Shown here one piece after another: positions 25,853-33,476 of a DNA stretch of 64,000 bases. Source of the stretch: Paracoccaceae bacterium (GTDB taxonomy: Bacteria; Pseudomonadota; Alphaproteobacteria; Rhodobacterales; Rhodobacteraceae). The stretch's first letter is position 1; each line of letters opens with the position of its first letter. The notes below the pieces were generated by a model. That model searched no databases, had not been told where the DNA came from, and saw only the letters and a list, made by a program, of their open reading frames with translations. The position numbers and the translations under genes are program-made. The DNA lies in NCBI GenBank assembly GCA_021647745.1, contig JAKIUB010000001.1:226121-290120 (forward strand). Reading direction: 5' to 3'.

Positions 25853-26203
25853 TTACATGCCCGCGAATTTCACCGATTCGCCGCAGCCGCAAGCCTCGGT
25901 CACGTTGGGGTTTTTGAACTCGAAACCGGATTCAAGCAGGGAGGTGGTGTAATCAATCTCGGTGCCAAACAGGAACATCTGTGCCATGGGGGCGATCATG
26001 ACGCGGGCGCCTTCATGCTCGATTACCTCGTCGAGCGGGTCGATTTTGTCGACATAATCCATGGTATATTCCATGCCCGCACAGCCGCCTTTTTTGACAC
26101 CGATGCGCAGGCCCTTTTTGGCCCCGCCATTCATAAGCTTGGTGATTTGTGCAGCGGCGCGCGGCGTCATGGATACGGCGGCTTTGCCTGGAATGCTAAA
26201 CAT
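25853..26203 (-). CDS. A-type iron-sulfur cluster carrier (ErpA/IscA/SufA family)
   Basis: 116 residues with the three conserved cysteines: one in VKKGGCAGMEY and two in EACGCGES near the C-terminus. Receives Fe-S clusters from the assembly scaffold and passes them to target enzymes. SufT is encoded a little upstream on the same strand, which supports a SUF-linked role. The stop is overlapped by the start of the interrupted TfoX-like gene. Start ATG 26203 has GGGG before it. Confidence 0.93.
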   Translation of the reverse strand: MFSIPGKAAVSMTPRAAAQITKLMNGGAKKGLRIGVKKGGCAGMEYTMDYVDKIDPLDEVIEHEGARVMIAPMAQMFLFGTEIDYTTSLLESGFEFKNPNVTEACGCGESVKFAGM

Positions 26204-26256
26204 ATTATCCCCTTCTTTGCCCTCAATTTAGGCGCTCTTGTCCGCCAAAACAAGCC

Positions 26257-27000
26257 TCATGCGATCAATTCACGCAGGGCCAGCACCCCGGTCGCAATCG
26301 CGATCACCCAGCCAAAGCTCATTAAGGTGCCAATAATGACATATTCGCTCACCCCGCGATCTTCCTTGGCGCTGCTAAAACGCAGCACCGATTTGGCGGC
26401 AAGCAGAAAACCGATGTTTTGCGGCTGGCCCGAAAGGATAAACAAAAATGCCAGCGCCCGCTCCAGATTGCCGATAATCGCGCCAGCGCGCGGCAACCCT
26501 TCGGGCGCTTTTGGCGCAAGGGGCTTCATGAACAGGCCAATAAAAAAACCGCCACCACGCGTGGCCAGCACCAGCCCGCCAGAGAGCAGCATCAAGAGGG
26601 GCAGGGCGGCGACCCAGCCATCGGGAATGCGCGCCAGCCATGCAGGCGGCGAGCCGAGCATGCCGTAATCTTGCCATATACCCAAGCTGAAAAGTGCGGG
26701 AAATTGCGTGGCAACCACAAGAATAGCCGCCCCGTGCAGGGCTTGGTCCAGCAGAAAAGAACGCCAGCCCGAGGCCGGCCAATAAACCTTGAGTGCATCA
26801 AAAAACAGATGGCTTGCCGCCAGTGCCAGCACCACCCAATGGCCGGCAAACCCCAGCGCCGCATAAGAAAGCACGGCGACAATGCCGATATGCCCAAGTA
26901 GCACCAGCGGATTGCGCTTATGCGCCACCATCCAGCCGGTTTGCAGCAAAAAATCCGCCAGAATATGGGCGAAAAGCAGGGCGATCAGGGTTTCGAGCAT
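26257..27000 (-). CDS. DUF3307 membrane protein
   Basis: 247 residues, mostly hydrophobic, with six or more membrane segments. The N-terminus (LIALLFAHILADFLLQTGWM) followed by ASHLFFDALKVYW is the DUF3307 hallmark. Such genes are often paired with SatD-like genes, as here. Function is unknown. A ribosome site AAAGGA (27004-27009) directly follows an array of inverted repeats in the 48-base gap after the SatD-like gene. Confidence 0.85.
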   Translation of the reverse strand: MLETLIALLFAHILADFLLQTGWMVAHKRNPLVLLGHIGIVAVLSYAALGFAGHWVVLALAASHLFFDALKVYWPASGWRSFLLDQALHGAAILVVATQFPALFSLGIWQDYGMLGSPPAWLARIPDGWVAALPLLMLLSGGLVLATRGGGFFIGLFMKPLAPKAPEGLPRAGAIIGNLERALAFLFILSGQPQNIGFLLAAKSVLRFSSAKEDRGVSEYVIIGTLMSFGWVIAIATGVLALRELIA

Positions 27001-27012
27001 GGCGTTCCTTTA

Positions 27013-27059
27013 ACAGCCATTAGAGGCTGTAATTGCAATTAACAGCCTTTAAGGGCTGT
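27013..27059 (-). promoter_or_regulatory. Two tandem inverted repeats between satD-like and DUF3307 genes
   Basis: ACAGCC-ATTAGA-GGCTGT (27013-27030) and ACAGCC-TTTAAG-GGCTGT (27042-27059) have identical 6-base arms, with centres 29 bases apart. The inner arms GGCTGT and ACAGCC also face each other around an AT-rich palindromic core (AATTGCAATT). The second copy overlaps the last codons and stop of the satD-like gene. They could be operators for the adjacent regulator or paired RNA hairpins in the mRNA leader of DUF3307. Confidence 0.6.
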
Positions 27060-27663
27060 ATTCCATATCCTCTAGCGCTGCCAAAAGCGCGGGCTCTCCG
27101 GCGGCGCTCAGGTGGTTGCGCACCGACTGTTGCGCAATGCCGACCTTGCTGGCAACGGTTTCTTGTGTTGGGCGCGGGCACATCAGGCTAATGGCCAGCA
27201 CCCGTGCTTGGGCTTGGGTCCAGCGTTTTGAAACCTCGTCAGCGAGGATGAAAATTGGCCGTGCGGGGGTATTGATGGCAAAATATTGCCCGCCCTTTAG
27301 TGCCTTCAGCCCCCGCCCGGAGGCCTGAAAGGCGGGGCCGTCCGAGGCCCCTAGCCCTTCGTTTGACAGAGGCTCTATCGCGCCGATGCCCACGGAAATG
27401 CGGGTCTCGAAAACTTTGCTCTCTTGCCGGATATAGGCGCGCATCAGCAGGCAGGCGCGCAAGGCAAAGCGGGGCTGCACCAGCATTTGCCAGCTATCGC
27501 CGGAAAAGCGCTCGAAAAAAGGATCGTCATTTTGCAGGGCCGCCACGGCTTCGGCCCCGAGCTTGAGCGCGGCAAAAAGCGCATCGCGCTCTTCGCGGCT
27601 CAGGGCGGTGGATTTAACGATGTCGCCCGTGAGGACAGCGGTATTTGAAAGGTCAAAACTCAT
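27049..27663 (-). CDS. SatD-like regulator: cyclase-like domain plus helix-turn-helix
   Basis: 204 residues. The N-terminal 125 residues read like a class III nucleotide cyclase fold: VLTGDIVKST with Asp14, FSGDSW with Asp56, RISVGIG (88-94), and GPAFQASGRGLK (109-120), the last resembling the GxAVNxAAR block of cyclases. Residues about 145-195 form a helix-turn-helix (PTQETVASKVGIAQQSVRNH). Family: SatD, first named from an acid-tolerance locus of Streptococcus. Whether the first domain makes or only binds a nucleotide is unknown. It is followed by DUF3307 with inverted repeats in between, suggesting autoregulation. Confidence 0.72.
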   Translation of the reverse strand: MSFDLSNTAVLTGDIVKSTALSREERDALFAALKLGAEAVAALQNDDPFFERFSGDSWQMLVQPRFALRACLLMRAYIRQESKVFETRISVGIGAIEPLSNEGLGASDGPAFQASGRGLKALKGGQYFAINTPARPIFILADEVSKRWTQAQARVLAISLMCPRPTQETVASKVGIAQQSVRNHLSAAGEPALLAALEDMEYSP

Positions 27664-27702
27664 GCTGACAGCATGGCAAAAGCCATCGCCACACGCAAGG
27701 CT

Positions 27703-28068
27703 TTACATAAAGCCCAGTTCGAGACGCGCCTCGTCAGACATCATATCCATGCCCCATTGCGGCTCCCAGATCAGCTCTACATTAACCGATTTAACCCCCG
27801 GCACGGGTGAGATAGCATCCGCCACCCAGCCCGGCATTTCACCGGCCACAGGGCAGCCCGGCGCTGTTAGCGACATTGCTACCTCAACCTCGTTTTCATC
27901 CGAAATCTCGATTGTATAAATCAGCCCGAGGTCATAGATGTTGACCGGAATTTCGGGGTCATGCACCGAGCGGCAGGCTTCCACCAGCGCTTCATAAAGC
28001 GGATGATCGGTGGAGGAGGGCTTGATCAGCGGTGTGCCTTCCATAAGCGGTTCTGTTTGAGCGTTCAT
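27703..28068 (-). CDS. sufT: SufT, DUF59/MIP18-family Fe-S maturation factor
   Basis: 121 residues. The MIP18 core is visible: SVHDPEIPVNIYDLGLIY, then MSLTAPGCPVAGEMPGWV with the conserved Cys, and VELIWEPQWGMDMMSDEA. SufT-type proteins help mature Fe-S proteins under high demand. The rest of the suf operon is not in the window, but an A-type carrier lies about 1.5 kb downstream on the same strand. It is divergent from tgt. Confidence 0.88.
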   Translation of the reverse strand: MNAQTEPLMEGTPLIKPSSTDHPLYEALVEACRSVHDPEIPVNIYDLGLIYTIEISDENEVEVAMSLTAPGCPVAGEMPGWVADAISPVPGVKSVNVELIWEPQWGMDMMSDEARLELGFM

Positions 28069-28134
28069 GATATGCCTCTTGGAATTCCTGACAAAACATA
28101 TAGGAAATAAGCAAAGCTACGTCTAGGGGTAAAG

Positions 28135-29265
28135 ATGACAAAATTGTTCGGGTATAAGGTCGCAGCCACTGATGGCAAGGCCCGGCGGGGCGTGGTCAAG
28201 ACCGCGCGGGGCGACATTCAGACGCCGGCTTTTATGCCGGTTGGCACTGCGGCAACGGTGAAGGGAATGCTGCCCGAGAGCGTGGCAACCACAGGCGCGG
28301 ATATTTTGCTCGGCAACACCTATCACCTTATGCTGCGCCCGGGGGCGGAGCGCATGGCGAGGCTCGGCGGCTTGCATAAATTCATGAACTGGGCAGGGCC
28401 GATATTGACCGATTCCGGCGGTTTTCAGGTGATGAGCCTAACGGGGCTTAGGAAGCTGACCGAGGATGGCGTGACCTTCAAGAGCCATGTGGACGGCTCC
28501 AAACACTACCTCTCGCCCGAAACCAGTATGGATATTCAGGCGATGCTTGGCTCTGATATCGTGATGGCTTTTGATGAATGCACGCCGTTTCCGGCCACCC
28601 GCGAGGTGTCGCTTGACTCGATGCAGCGCTCGATGAGATGGGCGCAGCGCTCCAAGGATGCCTTTGGCAATCGCCCCGCCCATGCGCTGTTTGGCATCCA
28701 GCAAGGCAGTATTTTTCCCGAGCAGCGCGAGGAAAGCGCCGAAGCCCTGAAGGGTATTGATTTTGACGGCTACGCCATTGGCGGGCTGGCCGTGGGTGAA
28801 GGGCAGGAGATGATGTTCGATGTGCTGGATTATGCGCCTGATATGCTTCCCGAGGACAAGCCGCGCTATTTAATGGGGGTGGGCAAACCCGATGATATTG
28901 TGGGTGCCGTGCAGCGCGGGGTGGATATGTTTGATTGCGTTTTGCCCAGCCGCTCGGGGCGGAATGGTCAGGCACTCACCCGCATGGGGGCGGTGAATAT
29001 CAAAAACGCCCGCCACCGCGATGACCCGAGGCCGCTGGATCCGGAATGCAGCTGCCCGGCCTGCACCGGCTACTCGAGAGCCTATCTGCACCATGTATTC
29101 AAGGCCAACGAGATTATTTCCTCGATGCTGATGACCTGGCATAACCTGCATTATTATCAGGAGTTGATGGCCGGTTTGCGCGAAGCTATTGAAGCTGGTA
29201 ATCTGAGCGCATTCGCCGCCGGCTTTCATGCGCGGCGTGCTGTGGGGGATCTGGAGGTCTTGTAG
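28135..29265 (+). CDS. tgt: Queuine (preQ1) tRNA-ribosyltransferase
   Basis: Exchanges guanine 34 of GUN-anticodon tRNAs for preQ1. 376 residues, the usual length. The substrate-binding Asp is in LTDSGGFQVMSL, the nucleophile in the FDCVLPSRSGRNG region, and the zinc site is CSCPACTGYSRAYLHH. The stop TAG overlaps the GTG start of the next gene (TAGTG), so the two are translationally coupled. A weak ribosome site (AGGGG) precedes ATG 28135. Confidence 0.97.
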   Translation: MTKLFGYKVAATDGKARRGVVKTARGDIQTPAFMPVGTAATVKGMLPESVATTGADILLGNTYHLMLRPGAERMARLGGLHKFMNWAGPILTDSGGFQVMSLTGLRKLTEDGVTFKSHVDGSKHYLSPETSMDIQAMLGSDIVMAFDECTPFPATREVSLDSMQRSMRWAQRSKDAFGNRPAHALFGIQQGSIFPEQREESAEALKGIDFDGYAIGGLAVGEGQEMMFDVLDYAPDMLPEDKPRYLMGVGKPDDIVGAVQRGVDMFDCVLPSRSGRNGQALTRMGAVNIKNARHRDDPRPLDPECSCPACTGYSRAYLHHVFKANEIISSMLMTWHNLHYYQELMAGLREAIEAGNLSAFAAGFHARRAVGDLEVL

Positions 29266-30188
29266 TGCAGGAACGGGAAATAAAGATTAAATCGGGTGAC
29301 ATTTTTCTTTACGGTAGCCTGACCACTCCGGACACCCCCGGCCCGCACCCTTTGGTGATCTGCATTCATGGCAGCGGCCCGCTGGACAGGAACGAGAACA
29401 TTCCGTTCCTGAAGCTGAATATATTCAATGCGCTGGCCGAGGAGATGGCCGGCAATGGCATCGCCTGTTTTCGCTATGACAAGCGCGGTATCTCCAAAAG
29501 TGGCGGGCATTTTCTTTCTGCCGGGCATGGTGATCTGGTGGCGGATGCGCTGGCGATCGCGCAAAATTTCGAGGCTGATCCGGAGGTGGAAAAGCTGTTG
29601 CTGCTTGGCCATTCCGAGGGCACGCTCATAGCCCCACAGGTTGCGCAATCTTGCAAGGTAGACGGGCTGATCCTGATTGCGCCTTTTGTTACACCACTGG
29701 AGGAAGTGCTGGCGTGGCAAGGCGAGAACATGCAGCGCCATATAGACACCAACAAAGGGATCACCGCTTGGCTGGTGCGCCAATATACACGCTTTGCCGG
29801 CGGGGTGGTGATGATCAACAAACGGCTGGTCGCCCATGTGCGCCGCACCAGCAAGCCGGTGATAAGGCGAGGGCTGAACCGGGTGCCGGCGCGCTGGATA
29901 CGGGAATTGCTGGATGTGAATCCGGCGGCGGTTTTTACGCGGGTCAAATGCCCGACCCTGATTGTGGTTGCCGGTGCGGATGTGCAATGCCCCCCCGAGG
30001 ATGGTGCGGAAATTGCCGGGCTTATCGGTGAAAACGCCACCCATATCCTGATCCCTGATCTTTCACATATGTTGCGCTTTGAGGGGGAGAAGCACGGTTT
30101 TGCCGATTATGGCGAGCAGCTAAAGCGCCCGATGGAACCGGTGGTCATAAAAGCCGTGGCGGAGTGGATTTTGGCGCAGGATAAATAG
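29265..30188 (+). CDS. Alpha/beta hydrolase
   Basis: 307 residues. The oxyanion-hole segment is VICIHGSGPLDRNENIPF, the nucleophile elbow is LLGHSEGTL with the catalytic Ser, and the C-terminal acid and His lie in VVAGADVQCP and LSHMLRFEGE. There is no signal peptide, so it is cytosolic. It resembles prolyl-oligopeptidase/dienelactone hydrolase-like esterases; substrate unknown. GTG start overlaps the tgt stop. Confidence 0.85.
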   Translation: MQEREIKIKSGDIFLYGSLTTPDTPGPHPLVICIHGSGPLDRNENIPFLKLNIFNALAEEMAGNGIACFRYDKRGISKSGGHFLSAGHGDLVADALAIAQNFEADPEVEKLLLLGHSEGTLIAPQVAQSCKVDGLILIAPFVTPLEEVLAWQGENMQRHIDTNKGITAWLVRQYTRFAGGVVMINKRLVAHVRRTSKPVIRRGLNRVPARWIRELLDVNPAAVFTRVKCPTLIVVAGADVQCPPEDGAEIAGLIGENATHILIPDLSHMLRFEGEKHGFADYGEQLKRPMEPVVIKAVAEWILAQDK

Positions 30189-30244
30189 CCCGATCTTGTG
30201 CGGGTATGAAACAGAACTATAAGCGAAAAGAAAAGGGGAGAAAA

Positions 30245-30646
30245 ATGCTAACCTACCCAGCTATTACCGCGTTTACGGCCGGTGCGATTATTATTATCCA
30301 GATGGTCTTGATGATGTATGCGGCGAGCGGGCGCGGCAAGCACCGGCAGGGGCTGGGCGATGGTGGCAATGCCGATATGCTCAAGCGTATCCGCATGCAT
30401 GGCAACCTGATCGAAAATGCTCCGGTTATTCTGATCGTTATGGCATTGCTTGAAATGGGCGGTGCAGGCCGCACATTGATGGTGATCTTTGGTGCTGTTT
30501 TTGTGATCGCGCGGATTATGCATCCGCTTGGGTTGTTGCGCTCCAGTGGCACCACGCCCCTGCGTTTTATCGGAGCAAGCCTGACCATGCTGCTGGGGCT
30601 GGCCGGCGGGGTTTATCTGATCATCATCGCTTTGCCGCAGGTTTAA
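30245..30646 (+). CDS. MAPEG-family membrane protein
   Basis: 133 residues with four membrane segments. The MAPEG hallmark region is present as RIRMHGNLIENAPVILIVMALLE followed by ARIMHPLGL. Bacterial members resemble glutathione-dependent membrane enzymes, but activity is rarely shown. The frame is open from 30206; ATG 30245 is preferred because GGGGAG lies at 30235-30240 and the upstream residues are basic and unconserved-looking. Confidence 0.85.
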   Translation: MLTYPAITAFTAGAIIIIQMVLMMYAASGRGKHRQGLGDGGNADMLKRIRMHGNLIENAPVILIVMALLEMGGAGRTLMVIFGAVFVIARIMHPLGLLRSSGTTPLRFIGASLTMLLGLAGGVYLIIIALPQV

Positions 30647-30698
30647 GGCATAAAACTCCCGGGCGAAAACTGATTTTGTCAAGAATGGGCAGGCAAGG

Positions 30699-30727
30699 CT
30701 TGTAATCCCCGCGATTCATCGCCATTT
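30699..30727 (+). promoter_or_regulatory. Candidate heat-shock (RpoH) promoter of lon
   Basis: CTTGTA (30699-30704), 15 bases, then CGCCATTT (30720-30727), close to the sigma-32 pattern CTTGAA-N13-15-CCCCATNT. It lies about 77 bases before the lon start. lon is a classic heat-shock gene, so the placement is sensible; the match was made by eye. Confidence 0.45.
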
Positions 30728-30803
30728 TCAGAGGCAACAAACGGAAGATGTGTTTGCTGCCGAATAACCGGGGCGACGTATCTGGCTGAATTGAGGAATG
30801 TTG

Positions 30804-33200
30804 ATGACCAAGCTGAAAACCATAACCCTGCCTGTTTTGCCCTTGCGCGATATTGTGGTATTTCCGCATATGATCGTGCCGCTTTTCGTTGGCCGTGAAA
30901 AATCGGTGCGCGCGCTGGAAGAGGTGATGACGGAAAACAAGGAAATTTTGCTTTCCAGCCAGATAGACCCGTCAGAAGACGAGCCAACCGTTGACAGTAT
31001 CCACAAAACAGGGGTGTTGGCCAATGTGCTGCAATTGCTGAAACTGCCCGATGGTACGGTAAAAGTGCTGGTCGAGGGCAAGCAGCGGGCGCGGCTGTCG
31101 CATTTTCTGGATAACGAGGACTTTTTCGAGGCCGAGGCCGAGTTACTGGTCGAAAGCGAGGCCCGCTCGGACGAGATCGAGGCGTTGATGCGCACCGTTT
31201 CAGCCGAATTCGGACGCTATGCCAAGCTTAATAGCAATGTTCCCGACGAGGCGCTGGAAGCGGTAAAAGATACCAAAGACCCAGCGCAGCTAGCCGATAC
31301 CGTTGCCGGACATCTTGGCGTGGAACAGGAAGACAAGCAAACCCTGCTCGAGGAAGATGATATAGTCAAACGGCTGGAAAAGATTTTCGAGCTGATGCAC
31401 GGCGAAATGTCGGTGCTCAAGGTTGAGCGTAAAATCAAAAGCCGGGTGAAATCGCAAATGGAGCGCACCCAGCGCGAATATTACCTTAACGAGCAAATGA
31501 AGGCGATCCAGAAAGAGCTGGGAGACGGCGAGGAAGGCGGCGGTGAAATAGCCGAGCTGGAGGCTAAAATTGATGAGGCCAAGCTTTCCAAAGAGGCGGC
31601 TGAAAAGGCGGCCGCCGAGCTGAAAAAGCTCAAATCCATGTCGCCGATGTCTGCCGAAGCCACCGTGGTGCGCAATTATCTTGACTGGATTATCAGCATC
31701 CCGTGGAACAAGCGCACGAGGGTGAAAAAAGACCTGAACGCTGCGCAAAAGGTGCTGGATGAAGATCATTACGGGCTTGAGAAGGTCAAGGAACGCATTG
31801 TCGAATATCTCGCGGTGCAGCAGCGTTCGCGCAAGCTCAAGGGGCCAATTCTGTGCCTTGTCGGGCCTCCCGGCGTGGGTAAAACCAGCCTTGGTAAATC
31901 GGTGGCGCGGGCCACGGGGCGTGAATTTATCCGCATCTCGCTGGGCGGGGTTTCGGACGAGAGCGAAATTCGCGGCCATCGGCGCACCTATATTGGCTCG
32001 ATGCCGGGCAAAATCATCCAGTCGATGAAAAAAGCCAAAACAATCAATCCGCTAATCTTGCTTGATGAAATCGACAAAATGGGCCGCGACCATCGTGGCG
32101 ACCCGTCGAGCGCCTTGCTTGAAGTGCTGGACCCGGAGCAAAACAGCACTTTTACCGACCATTATCTGGAGGTCGAATACGACCTGTCCAACGTGATGTT
32201 TTTGACCACGGCCAACTCCTATAACATGGCCGGGCCATTGCTGGACCGAATGGAGATTATCACCCTTGCCGGTTATACTGAGGACGAAAAATCCGAGATC
32301 GCCAAGCAGCATCTTATCGAGAAGCAGAAAAAGGGCCACGGGTTGAAGAAGGGTGAGTTTACGCTGCAAGATGACGCTTTGCGCGATATCATCCGCTACT
32401 ATACCCGCGAGGCCGGGGTGCGGAACCTTGAGCGCGAGATCGCCAAACTGTGCCGCAAGGCGGTGACCCGGATCATCAAGGGTGAAGCTGAAAACGTGGT
32501 GGTGTCCTCGGAGAATATCGAGGATTTTCTTGGGGTAAAACGCTTCAAATACGGGCTTGCCGAGGAGGAAAACCAGATCGGGGTGGCTACCGGGCTGGCC
32601 TGGACAAGCGTGGGCGGCGATTTGCTGCATATCGAGGCGCTGCGCTTGCCCGGCAAGGGCCGGATGAAAACCACCGGCAAGCTTGGCGATGTGATGAAGG
32701 AAAGCATCGAGGCGGCTTCAAGTTTTGTGCGCTCAAGGGCGGTAACGCTTGGTATTACCCCGCCGGAATTTGAGAAAATGGACATCCATGTGCATGTGCC
32801 CGATGGCGGCACCCCAAAGGATGGCCCTAGCGCCGGGATTGCTATGGTAACCGCTATCGTTTCGGTGCTGACCCGCATTCCGGTGAAGCGCGATGTGGCG
32901 ATGACCGGCGAGGTAACGCTGCGGGGCAATGTGCTGCCCATTGGCGGGCTGAAAGAGAAGCTTCTGGCGGCGCTGCGCGGCGGTATCAAAACCGTGCTGA
33001 TCCCCAAGGATAACGAAAAGGATCTGGCCGAGATTCCGGATAATGTAAAGGAAGGGCTGGACTTGATCCCTGTGTCTAATGTCATGGATGTGCTGAAGAT
33101 TGCACTGGAGAAGATGCCCGAGCCGGTGGAGTGGGACGAAATGGCCGCCGCGGCAGCCTTGGACATATCAAAAGGGAGCGAAGCACAAATCGCTCATTAG
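30804..33200 (+). CDS. lon: ATP-dependent protease La (Lon)
   Basis: Cytosolic AAA+ serine protease that removes misfolded and regulatory proteins. 798 residues. N-terminal substrate domain (LPVLPLRDIVVFPHMIVPLF), coiled-coil linker near 180-260, Walker A GPPGVGKTS, Walker B LILLDEIDKMG, and the protease domain with Ser676 in PKDGPSAGIAM and Lys719 in GGLKEKLLAA, the catalytic dyad. ATG 30804 is preferred to ATG 30798, since the GAGGA element at 30793-30797 touches the latter. Confidence 0.97.
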   Translation: MTKLKTITLPVLPLRDIVVFPHMIVPLFVGREKSVRALEEVMTENKEILLSSQIDPSEDEPTVDSIHKTGVLANVLQLLKLPDGTVKVLVEGKQRARLSHFLDNEDFFEAEAELLVESEARSDEIEALMRTVSAEFGRYAKLNSNVPDEALEAVKDTKDPAQLADTVAGHLGVEQEDKQTLLEEDDIVKRLEKIFELMHGEMSVLKVERKIKSRVKSQMERTQREYYLNEQMKAIQKELGDGEEGGGEIAELEAKIDEAKLSKEAAEKAAAELKKLKSMSPMSAEATVVRNYLDWIISIPWNKRTRVKKDLNAAQKVLDEDHYGLEKVKERIVEYLAVQQRSRKLKGPILCLVGPPGVGKTSLGKSVARATGREFIRISLGGVSDESEIRGHRRTYIGSMPGKIIQSMKKAKTINPLILLDEIDKMGRDHRGDPSSALLEVLDPEQNSTFTDHYLEVEYDLSNVMFLTTANSYNMAGPLLDRMEIITLAGYTEDEKSEIAKQHLIEKQKKGHGLKKGEFTLQDDALRDIIRYYTREAGVRNLEREIAKLCRKAVTRIIKGEAENVVVSSENIEDFLGVKRFKYGLAEEENQIGVATGLAWTSVGGDLLHIEALRLPGKGRMKTTGKLGDVMKESIEAASSFVRSRAVTLGITPPEFEKMDIHVHVPDGGTPKDGPSAGIAMVTAIVSVLTRIPVKRDVAMTGEVTLRGNVLPIGGLKEKLLAALRGGIKTVLIPKDNEKDLAEIPDNVKEGLDLIPVSNVMDVLKIALEKMPEPVEWDEMAAAAALDISKGSEAQIAH

Positions 33201-33223
33201 CCGATCACGGCTTGACCGAAGAG

Positions 33224-33253
33224 AGGCATGCCTGAAAGGGCGTGCCTTTTTTA
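33224..33253 (+). terminator. Rho-independent terminator of lon
   Basis: AGGCATGCC (33224-33232) pairs with GGCGTGCCT (33239-33247) over nine positions with one G-T pair, around a 6-base loop, and runs into six T residues. It begins 23 bases after the lon stop. Confidence 0.85.
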
Positions 33254-33402
33254 TTTCTATAAACCGGGGCTGTTTACGTTCGGGGTTCCTTTTGTCTTGA
33301 AGCTCTAATTCAAGGTTGCAAACAGCCATAATAGAAGAGGTGAAGTGTGCTGATTCATCAGTGCCATTGCCGGTTAAAAAAAATTACTCAAAAACAAAGA
33401 AA

Positions 33403-33420
33403 CTGTCATAAACTAGCGAT
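33403..33420 (+). promoter_or_regulatory. Possible Pho box before the phosphonate importer
   Basis: CTGTCAT at 33403-33409 equals the consensus PhoB half-site; after AAAC the second half TAGCGAT matches only at three of seven positions. The surrounding 70 bases are very AT-rich and lie just before the transporter operon. Phosphate-starvation control of phosphonate uptake is common, which makes the site plausible despite the weak second half. Confidence 0.4.
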
Positions 33421-33476
33421 ACTAAAAAAAACGGAAACCGGATTCGAAGGATTTCCGAACACTCATGGAGGAAGAT

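Larger units (their letters stand above)
24284..25853 (-). pseudogene. TfoX-N-domain gene split by an insertion
   Basis: The 5' part (25853-25644) encodes 70 residues starting MGVGPSEIEFVKELFATVG and ending AAGAMLFTY; the 3' part (24397-24284) encodes DKKDGKQGHMNYW then LPEAALDDPD and ends LDAN before a stop. Joined, they give a 107-residue protein of the size and order of a TfoX/Sxy N-terminal-domain protein, in frame at the joint. Between them lies an AT-rich insert. The 5' part now runs into the insert and stops at 25575. Its ATG shares a base with the stop of the Fe-S carrier gene (TAATG), so it was the second gene of that operon. The domain family is linked to competence regulation in gammaproteobacteria; its role here is unknown and it is presumably dead. 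Confidence 0.82.
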
